64,000 bases of DNA. Origin: Kitasatospora kifunensis. GTDB lineage: Bacteria > Actinomycetota > Actinomycetes > Streptomycetales > Streptomycetaceae. Below the pieces are notes generated by a model. That model had not been told where the DNA came from and made no database searches. It saw only the letters and a list, made by a program, of their open reading frames with translations. Location: the NCBI RefSeq assembly GCF_014203855.1, contig NZ_JACHJV010000002.1:806001-870000 (forward strand). Reading direction: 5' to 3'. Below, one piece after another: positions 44,945 through 52,700 of the stretch (its first letter is position 1; each line of letters opens with the position of its first letter). Made by a program: the position numbers and the translations under genes.

Positions 44945-46606
44945 ATGAAAAGAATCACGTCTGATGACTGGCGGATGGCGGTTGTGCCGTCCGAGCCGGG
45001 ACGACCGTTCATGCGGAGGGCCGCCCGTAGGGCGGCCGGTGTACTGGTCGCGGCAGCAACCATGGTGTCCGGAGGGGCGACGGCCTTGACCACTCCAGCG
45101 TCGGCAACGACGCCGGAATACGCACCGCCCCATGCGGCCCATGTGAGAGCCGCGAACCTTTCCGTGGCTCCGCGTGCCCAGCTGCGCACCAATCCCGGTA
45201 CCCCGGGCATGCCCCAGGCTGGAATGCCGGTGTACTTCGAGAACTTCGACAACCTGCCGGCGACGGGGACGGGGTCCACGGTCGACGTCACCACCTACAG
45301 CGGTGGCGTGGCGGCCGACAACGAGACGTACACGGCTAGCCCTGGATGGCACGGCGGGAACTGCATGGGCTGGCTGCTCTCGGCGAACTCCACCCCTGGC
45401 CCGGCGGCAGCCGACCCGTGCATGACGCCAGGTTCCGACCCCGCCTACTCCACCAACTTGCTCGCGTCACAGTCGATGGCTACCGCGCTGGGCGAGTTCC
45501 AGGGTGAGACGCCCACGCAGGCGATGGACAACCATGCCGTCACCGGCTTCACCGGCTACAACGGCGCTAACCTACCCAGTCCGCCTGGTGGCGGTGTTGT
45601 GGTACAGACGTCCCCGAACACGATTCCGGCGACGCCTGGCCACTACTACGACATCAGCGCCAACTTCGCGGCGGTGGACTACGTTGGGGGTGGGGCTGGT
45701 TGTGACTACTCCGACCCGCAGATGATGTTCTCGCTGCTGAACGGGTCGACGGCGATCCCGCTGAACTCGACGCCGCTGGACCCGTGCACCGCGCCCGGGA
45801 ACAAGGACATCGCTGTCAATGGCGGGAACATCCGCGTGGCCACGCTGCTGTCGAACGCCCTGCATTGGACCGGTGGGGCGACGATGGGAATGCAACTGGT
45901 CGATCAGAATACCGCTACCGGGGGTAACGACTACGCGTTCGACAACCCGCAGATCGTGGACGTGACCCCGCAACTGGACAAGTCCTTCAGCCCGGCCTCC
46001 GTCCCCGTGGGCGGCAGCTCCGCGTTGACCTTCACCATCACCAACACCAGCGAGCTGGGCGCCAAGACCGGCTGGTCGTTCAACGACAACCTGCCGACCG
46101 GCTTGACCCTGACCGGCACGTCCTCGACCACGTGCGCGAACGCGACGGTCACCGCCCCCTCCGGAGGCACCGGTGTCCAGGTCACCGGCGACCTGAGCCA
46201 GGGCATGGCCTCGTGCACGGTTACCGTGCACGTCACCTCCCCGGCCACCGGCACCTTCACCAACGGCCCGAGCAACGTCACCGCTAACGGCCTGAACCCG
46301 CCGGGCGGCTCCGCGGTGACCTTCAATCAGCAGCTGGCCATCAACAAGACCTCCGCCCCGGCCGGACCAGTCTCCCACGGCAGCGTGGTCACCTACACGG
46401 TCACCCTCTCCAACCCCGCCAACACCCCCTACACCGGCGCCACGTTCACGGACAACCTCTCCGGCGTACTGGACGTGGCCACGCTCACCGGAACCCCCAC
46501 CGCCACGGCAGGCTCCGTGACCGTCTCCGGCACCAACCTGACGTGGAACGGAAACGTGCCCGCCAACGGAACCGTCACCGTCACCTACCAGGTAACCGTC
46601 AAGTAG
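44945..46606 (+). CDS. Secreted DUF11-type surface protein without its own anchor (second copy)
   Basis: The 553-aa product has a signal peptide (residues about 20-62, RRAARRAAGVLVAAATMVSG), an N-terminal beta-sandwich domain with several cysteines (residues 90-340; VYFENFDNLPATGTG, GWHGGNCMGWLLSAN), then two DUF11-like domains (LDKSFSPASVPVGGSSALTF; INKTSAPAGPVSHGSVVTYT). It stops at VTYQVTVK, the same point in the DUF11 fold as the 35376 protein, with no anchor. The anchor gene follows 16 bases later in a different frame. Apart from this end the two large proteins differ in domains and size, so the arrangement, not only the sequence, is conserved. Confidence 0.85.
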   Translation: MKRITSDDWRMAVVPSEPGRPFMRRAARRAAGVLVAAATMVSGGATALTTPASATTPEYAPPHAAHVRAANLSVAPRAQLRTNPGTPGMPQAGMPVYFENFDNLPATGTGSTVDVTTYSGGVAADNETYTASPGWHGGNCMGWLLSANSTPGPAAADPCMTPGSDPAYSTNLLASQSMATALGEFQGETPTQAMDNHAVTGFTGYNGANLPSPPGGGVVVQTSPNTIPATPGHYYDISANFAAVDYVGGGAGCDYSDPQMMFSLLNGSTAIPLNSTPLDPCTAPGNKDIAVNGGNIRVATLLSNALHWTGGATMGMQLVDQNTATGGNDYAFDNPQIVDVTPQLDKSFSPASVPVGGSSALTFTITNTSELGAKTGWSFNDNLPTGLTLTGTSSTTCANATVTAPSGGTGVQVTGDLSQGMASCTVTVHVTSPATGTFTNGPSNVTANGLNPPGGSAVTFNQQLAINKTSAPAGPVSHGSVVTYTVTLSNPANTPYTGATFTDNLSGVLDVATLTGTPTATAGSVTVSGTNLTWNGNVPANGTVTVTYQVTVK

Positions 46607-46622
46607 GCAGGACCAGACAACC

Positions 46623-46979
46623 ATGCGCATTCCGCAGCAGAAAAACGCCAGACGGCGAATCGCCCAGACTCTGGCCGTAGGATGCCTCGCCATGAGCGGA
46701 GCCCTGGCCGCCGGCACCGCCTACGCGGCAGACGCCCCCCAGCAGCGCGACGCGAACGGCAACCTCACCAACTCCGTGACCTCCGACTCCCCCGGATCGA
46801 CCTGTGTCACCGGAACGGAGCCCAACTGCACCACCACCACCCAAGTCGTGCCCATGATCGACCCGGTCGTCGCAGTGGTCGCCGCCATGTTCCCGGTCGC
46901 GCTCGGCGCCGCCGTGCTCTACCGGCGCCGCACGAAGGACAGCGAATCCGGGCGGCCGATGATGTCCGGAACCGGGTGA
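46623..46979 (+). CDS. Small secreted anchor protein with VPMIDP exosortase tag (second copy)
   Basis: The 118-aa product has a signal peptide (RRRIAQTLAVGCLAMSGALA, cleavage near AYA), a DUF11 terminal-strand segment (GNLTNSVTSDSPGSTCVTGT, EPNCTTTTQV), the tag VPMIDP at 76-81, a helix (VVAVVAAMFPVALGAAVLY), RRR and a 15-residue polar tail (KDSESGRPMMSGTG). It is a clear homologue of the 38811 protein (PQxRDADGNLSN versus PQQRDANGNLTN). Both retain a Cys pair that DUF11 domains normally bridge. Co-transcription with 44945 is expected from the 16-base gap with AGGA upstream. Confidence 0.8.
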   Translation: MRIPQQKNARRRIAQTLAVGCLAMSGALAAGTAYAADAPQQRDANGNLTNSVTSDSPGSTCVTGTEPNCTTTTQVVPMIDPVVAVVAAMFPVALGAAVLYRRRTKDSESGRPMMSGTG

Positions 46980-47357
46980 CCACAATCGCCGCGGCAACAC
47001 CGCCGGGGCACGGTCACACCTGTCACGGGAGCCCCCGGGCCGTGGACGTCAACCGGCACGCCGGCGCGGCACGGCGGCGGTTTTCGCTGTCGAGCCAGGG
47101 TGTCGACCAGCCGGATCGGGTCGACCCTTCGTCCGAGGTTGCCTGGGCAGTCCTGCCAGGGCAGTGTCACCGGAGGGTGCCGGCTGGTCGCCGCTTTCGC
47201 CCGTGACGGCGTCCGCGCCGCACACGAGTAGGGGGACGCGAAGCGGCGTCGGCCCGGTCGTGCCCATCTCCTCCGTGTCACGGCAGAGGTGGGCCGGGCG
47301 ACCCTTCCGTTTTCGCGTGCGGTGCCGCCCGGCGCGCACAACTCTCAAGGAGTGACG
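46980..47357. other. Intergenic region before LAHTG mini-gene
   Basis: No coding frame is recognisable. GC-rich, without a clear terminator for the anchor gene. The ribosome binding site AAGGAG of the next gene is at 47347-47352. Confidence 0.4.
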
Positions 47358-47528
47358 GTGTATCCCACGCTTCCCGGCGGTCCGTTGCCTATCCACCTGT
47401 TGGCTCATACCGGGGCGCAGGTCCTGCCGCTGATGGTGGTCGCCGTTTTCCTGGTCGTCGCAGGAACCGTGGTGGCGCGCGCCCTGTGGCCCCGATCCGA
47501 CCGGTCCAGGTCGGAGCGGAGGAACTGA
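47358..47528 (+). CDS. 56-aa membrane mini-protein with LAHTG motif
   Basis: GTG 47358 follows AAGGAG by 5 bases. The product is VYPTLPGGPLPIHL, then LAHTG at residues 15-19, a helix (LPLMVVAVFLVVAGTVVARA) and a basic tail (RSDRSRSERRN). Organisation matches the 51-aa protein at 31443 and the relic at 9328. LAxTG is the class E sortase motif, but no passenger domain or signal peptide is present. The stop codon TGA (47526-47528) is the first three bases of an IS inverted repeat, so the original C-terminus may have been longer. Confidence 0.7.
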   Translation: MYPTLPGGPLPIHLLAHTGAQVLPLMVVAVFLVVAGTVVARALWPRSDRSRSERRN

Positions 47529-48057
47529 GCCTTTTCAGCGTGGCCACCGATCGGGTGACGGCCGGGTGGTCGCGGACCGAGGAAGAACGGACAGGGCTCC
47601 CAGGCGGTTGAGTGAGGCTGACGTCTCAACTCTTCTGCCGGGGAGCCCTGGTGGTTACGTATCCTGCCGCACTGGACCTGTCGCATGTGCTCGTGGAGTG
47701 GGTCACCATGCTGATCGTCACCCGCGAGGGTGACCGCCGGTGCAAGCTCCGCCCCTCCCAGCGGGCTCTGGTCGCGCTCGTGTACCTGCGCAAGCACGAC
47801 ACCCTTGCCCAGATCGCCGCCGGCTTGCGGATCAGCGTCGGCACCGCTCACGCCTACGTCCACCAGGTCGTTGACCTCCTCGCCCGCCGTGCTCCCGGCC
47901 TGACCCGGGCCCACACCCGACTCCGCTACCCGTCGAACGCGGCGTGGCCACACTCAAGTACTGGAGAATCGTCCACCACGCCCGCTGCAGCCCGAGCTGG
48001 CTGACGTCAGCCGCCAAGGCCGTCCTCACTCTCGAGCTGCAATGCTGAAAAGGCTCA
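47526..48057. mobile_element. Internally deleted IS5-family element (532 bp)
   Basis: Perfect 14-bp inverted repeats TGAGCCTTTTCAGC lie at 47526-47539 and 48044-48057. Inside is a transposase gene with start and end but no middle. The ends look intact, so it could move in trans. It is inserted at the end of the LAHTG mini-gene and into a minus-strand coiled-coil remnant on the other side. No target duplication is obvious. Confidence 0.75.
47612..48046 (+). pseudogene. IS5-family (DDE_Tnp_4) transposase with internal deletion
   Basis: The N-terminal part reads VVTYPAALDLSHVLVEWVTM, LIVTREGDRRCKLRPSQRAL and AQIAAGLRISVGTAHAYVHQ (HTH). After about 47930 the frame breaks and the far C-terminus follows: VERGVATLKYWRIVHHARCS, then SAAKAVLTLELQC and stop at 48046. 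The DDE catalytic middle is deleted. Confidence 0.8.
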
Positions 48058-48321
48058 CTCTCTCCCGGGCGATCATCCAGCATTCCCAGTCCGTCTCCGC
48101 GTCCCGCAACTCAGCCAGGACCGGTCCACTTCCTCGCGCAGCGACTCCACCCGCTTCCGCGCGGCCAACTCCCGTTCCTCAAGCAGGCCCACCACCGACT
48201 CCACCCGGCACCTCCACCGACAAGACAACCCGATGGACCGACCCTGCCGCGATACCACCGACTCTATGCCTGACCCTGCGGAAACCAATCCATCACGTCC
48301 GATAAGACAACGGCTTCTCAA
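48058..48321 (-). pseudogene. Coiled-coil protein remnant (sister of 14979-15200)
   Basis: The minus strand encodes LLEERELAARKRVESLREEV, and after a frameshift LAELRDAETDWECWMIARER V, cut off by the IS end at 48057. It matches the heptad pattern of the 14979-15200 fragment. Family not recognised. Confidence 0.45.
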
Positions 48322-48334
48322 GGCTGCCGACCTG

Positions 48335-48758
48335 ATCGAGCGGTGCTCCCGAACTTCTGGAACTCTACGGCGTCGGCCCAGACGTGGCAGGTCAGCCCCT
48401 GGCCACCGCGGGGGACAATCCCGATCGCCTGCGATCCGAGGCCGCCTTCGCGCACCTGTGCGGGGTCGCGCCGATACCCGTGTCCTCCGGACGCCGCGAC
48501 CGGCATCGGCTCAATCGCGGCGGCGACCGCGCCGCCAACCACGCCCTGCACACGATCGTCCTGACCCGCATGCGCCATGACCAGCGCACACGTGCCTACG
48601 TGGCTCGCCGAACCGCCCAGGGACTGGCCACCTGGGACATCATGCGCTGCCTCAAGCGGTACGCCGCCCGCGAGGTCTATCGCGCCCTCATGCAGGCCGT
48701 CTCACGCCAACGAACCTCTCCCCAAGCCATCCCACACGACTTCATGGAAGCCGCTTGA
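48335..48758 (+). pseudogene. IS110-family transposase C-terminal fragment
   Basis: ELYGVGPDVAGQPLATAGDN, RSEAAFAHLCGVAPIPVSSG, HRLNRGGDRAANHALHTIVL and IMRCLKRYAAREVYRAL form the Transposase_20 (C-terminal) part of an IS110-type enzyme, ending at TGA 48758. The N-terminal DEDD domain is missing. It differs from the intact IS110 at 16015 and from the scrap at 30318. Confidence 0.75.
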
Positions 48759-48920
48759 CCTCCGTAGGAGCATCCCCATGTCAACAAACCACCGGTAAAT
48801 GGACATTCATGGCATTGGTCCCAACTTTCCCGGGAAAGAGCCTTCTTGGCTCCATGGCTCGATCGGGGGCGATGCGGGCTGATCGGCTGGACCGGGTGTT
48901 CAGCTGGACCGCCGCCGAAG

Positions 48921-49715
48921 TCAGCTGCCAACCCTGCGGATGTCCGTGACAATCCGCTCGATCAACGGCCTCGGATCATCCTGGAAGTAGAAGTGCCTGC
49001 CGGGGAAGAGCGTGCGGCCGAGCCAGTGATCGGTCCAGCGCTCCCAGCCGTCCAGCATCTCGGTCCGCACTGCGGGATCCGCATCCCCGCCGAACACCGA
49101 GAGCGGCACATCGAGGCGCGGCAGGCCGAGCTCCGTTTTCCACTCCTCGGCCGCCCTGAAGTCGTTTCGGAGCAACGGCTCGAAGAGCTCCCACAATTGG
49201 GGCTCGTCCAGTACCTCCCGGGACGTCCCGCCCATCTCCAGCAGTGCCGCCTTCAGTTCGGGCGCGGGCAGATGACTGCGGTGCGTGACGGCGCTCGGGC
49301 CGACGTGCGGCGGGCGGACCGCCGAGACGCCCAGCCACAGCGGTTGGGGCAGCCCCTCGGCGCGCAGTAGCCTGGTGAACTCGTACGCGGCCATCGCCCC
49401 CAGACTGTGCCCGAAGACGGCGAACGGGCGGTCCAGTAGGGGTTTGACGTCGGCGCCGTCCCTCAGGTAAGACCGGGCCAGCTCGCCGACGGTCGGCAGC
49501 AGCGGCAGCCGGTGCAGCCGGCCGCGGCCGGGCGCTTCGAGCAGACAGATCTCCCAGTCGGCCGGGAAATGCTTCACCCAGTCCCGGTAGACGATATGGG
49601 AGCCGCCCGCGTGGTGGAAGAGGAACAGCCGCATCGCCGGGTCGTCCACCGGTACGGGCCGGATCACACCCTGCACTGCCGGGCTGAGTATGGCCTGCGC
49701 CTGATGTTTATTCAT
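48921..49715 (-). CDS. Type II thioesterase (alpha/beta hydrolase) of the NRPS-PKS cluster
   Basis: The 264-aa protein begins MNKHQAQAILSPAVQGVIRP and has LFLFHHAGGSHIVYRDW (oxyanion region), FGHSLGAMAAYEFTRLL (Ser), FGGDADPAV (Asp) and GRHFYF (His). It belongs to the GrsT/TEII editing thioesterases that remove stalled acyl groups from carrier proteins. ATG 49715 follows AAGG-containing sequence; the longer open frame upstream is antisense-like and not used. It is the last gene of the minus-strand cluster, 79 bases after the PKS. Confidence 0.9.
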   Translation of the reverse strand: MNKHQAQAILSPAVQGVIRPVPVDDPAMRLFLFHHAGGSHIVYRDWVKHFPADWEICLLEAPGRGRLHRLPLLPTVGELARSYLRDGADVKPLLDRPFAVFGHSLGAMAAYEFTRLLRAEGLPQPLWLGVSAVRPPHVGPSAVTHRSHLPAPELKAALLEMGGTSREVLDEPQLWELFEPLLRNDFRAAEEWKTELGLPRLDVPLSVFGGDADPAVRTEMLDGWERWTDHWLGRTLFPGRHFYFQDDPRPLIERIVTDIRRVGS

Positions 49716-49794
49716 ATCGCACCTTGGTTTCCTTGGGTGGGGGCCCCGGTGCGGTCGCAACGCGCGACGTCGCACCGGGGCCCCGGACAGCCGA

Positions 49795-52700
49795 TCAGAC
49801 CAGCCGTTCGAGCCGCACGCCGAGTTCCGCGCCGACGATGTCGAGCGCCTCACCGCGCAGCACGCTGTAGTGGTCGCAGGGCAGATCGCGGTTCTCCACC
49901 GAGCCCCCCACGTACGGCTTCCACCTCGTGACCGGTGCCGGTGCCGACGTGTCGTGGCTCTTGGTGGCGGTGAACGCCAGCAGGTCGCCCGAAATGCTGC
50001 CCGGCGTGTAGTCGAACAGGATCCGTGTGTTGTGCAGCATGACGTCCGCGATCCGGCGGAGGGACTCCTCCTCAACGCCCGACAGCACACTGTCCGAGCC
50101 GCGCAGTCGGCCGAGCACGGTGGCCAGGTCCGGGGCGGGACCGTCCGTCTCGGCCGTGATACCGGCGTCGGTGAGCAGCACCTGCATGAGGAAGGCGTCG
50201 ACCTCGGCGGCGTCGGGGAGCCGCAGTACGTCGTGTGCCGTGAGCGGGAAGGCGTCCAGCGTTGCGAGTAGCCCCACCTTCTCCCCGGCCCGCTCCAACT
50301 GCCCGGCCGCTGCGTGCGCGACGAGCCCGCCGAGGGACCAGCCGACCAGCGCATAGGGACCGGACGGCTGGATCGCTCTGATCTCCGTCACGTAGTTGGC
50401 GGCCATGTCCTCGATGGTGCGCGGCATGGCGCCGGGGTCCGTGAGCCCCCGGGACTGGATGCCGTACACGGGGAACCGCTCGTCGATGGCGGGGAGCAGC
50501 TTCGCGTACGGCCAGGAGATACCGCCGGCCGGGTGGATGCAGAACAGCGGAGTGCTGCTGCCGCCGGAGCGCAGTTTGAGGACGGTGCCGAGCGCGCCGC
50601 CCGTGCTGGCGCCGTGGTCGGCGGTGGAGTGTGCCGCCAGGGCGGCCACCGTCGGGTGCTCGATGACGCTGGCCACGCTGAACGTCCGGCCCGTTGCCGC
50701 GCGGATACGGCTCACCAACTGCAAGGCCAGCAGCGAATCGCCGCCCAGGTCGAAGAAGTTGTCCTCGACGCTGATGCCCTCCACACCGAGCACCTCCTGC
50801 CAGTGCGGGACAAGGTCCCGCTCCAGCTCGGTGCGCGGCGCCACATAGGGGTTGTCCAGGGCGGGACGCTTGTTGAGCGTGGGGCTCGCCGTAGGCTGCG
50901 CGGGTTGGTCCGTACCGCCGGTGTCGCCGTGAGCGCGACGGCTGCCCACGATCAGGGCATGCCCGATGTACGCCTCCTCTTCCACCGCCCCCGGGTAGGA
51001 GGCGACGGAGGTGAAACCCGCCGTGGTGAGCGCCTCGCGCCAGCTTTCGGGGCCGATCAGTGGGCTGTGCTCGCGCAGGTCGTCATCGAAGTGCCACCAG
51101 CCCTTGAACAGGCCCGATGTGAGCAGCGCGATGCGTGGCTCGCTCGACGCCTCCAGCAGGAACAGGGCACCACCGGGGGCCAGCAGCGAGTTGACGTGTG
51201 AGAGCGTCGCCCGGAGATCCGCCGTGGCGTGGAGGACGTCGAAGGCCACGATGATGTCCCACTGCCCATGTGGGAATCCCTGCTCGGCCGGCTCCCGGGA
51301 GATGTCCAGGACGTCGAAGGACATCCCGGCCCGTTTCTCCTCCTCGGCACGCCGCCGAGCATCCAGCACGAAGTCGCCACTGACGTCGGTGAAGCGGTAC
51401 TCCAGGTCGGCGGCACCGGCCAGTGCGTCCGCCAGCGGCCAGGTCACACCGCCCTGACCACCGCCGATCTCCAGGATCCGCACCTTGCGGCTGGGGATCT
51501 TCCGGGCCAGCCGGGCGACTTGCTCAACCAGGAGCGCGCGGTACGCCGCGACGTCGCCCGCCGCGACCCACTTCTCGAGAACCGCGCCCGTCATGTCGTT
51601 GCGGCCGTCGGCCAGGAGCGCCTCGGCGCCCGACTCGCCGCCGGTGACGACTGGTTCGTACCTCCCGGCGCACAGGTCGATCAGTTCGAGCTCCCGGGCG
51701 AAATCCGGGAAACGCTCGCGGACCGTGGCGCGCACCTCTTCAAGGGCGTCCTCACCGCCCGGATCACCGAGGAATCGCAGTCGCCCATCCCGGATCCTCA
51801 GGAGCCCATCCTCGACGAACATGTGCAGGAGCGCGGCGACGAACGTGCGGGACCTGTCGGTGGTGCCCAGCAGGCGGTGCACTTCTTCGAGCTCGTACTC
51901 CCGGCCCGCGCGCGTGTCCACCCCGGCCCGTTGCAGGTAGAGCGCGCCCTGGAGCATGCAGAACCGGTCGATCAGCGCGACTGCCTCACCCGGCAGCGCA
52001 TCTACGGGCAGCTCGTCCCGCCAACGCGACTCGGCCGCGCGGATCTGCCCGGCCTCGGCGTCCAACTCGAAGGGGACAGGGGTCTCCTGCGCAATTCCGG
52101 CGACGACGTTCTGCGGCGTGACCCGCTCGATCCAGTGCCGCGTGCGCTCGAACGGGTAGCCAGGCAGCGGCACACGCCGCCGATCTGCGTCCGACGGCCG
52201 TTCCACCGCCGCACCCGCCGTCCAAAGCTGCCCGAGCCCGTCCAGCAGAGTGGTGACGTCCGACCGCGTGTCCTTCGCGTGCCGCATCATCGGCACGACG
52301 TGCGCCTGCGCGCCCAGGTGCGCCTGCGCGTGCCGGGCGAGGCCGCGTCCGGGGCCCACCTCGGCGAAGGAGGTGTTCCCGGAGCGGGCCAATTCGGCCA
52401 GCCCGTCCGCGAATTGGACCGTGCTGCGCATGTGGCGGACCCAGTATGCCGGGTCGGTGGCCTGCTCGGGTGTGATCCACGTGCCGGTGACGTTCGAGAT
52501 GAACGGGATGTCGGGCGCGTTGAGCGTTACCCGGCCGACGATCTTCGAGAACTCCGGGAGGACGGCGTCCAGGTGCCGTGAGTGCGGCGCGGCGCGCAGT
52601 CTGATCCGGGTGTACGTGACACCAGCCGCATCGAGACGCCGCTCCAGCCCGGCCACGGCTACCTCCGAGCCGGAAACCGTGCACGACACCCGGGAGTTGA

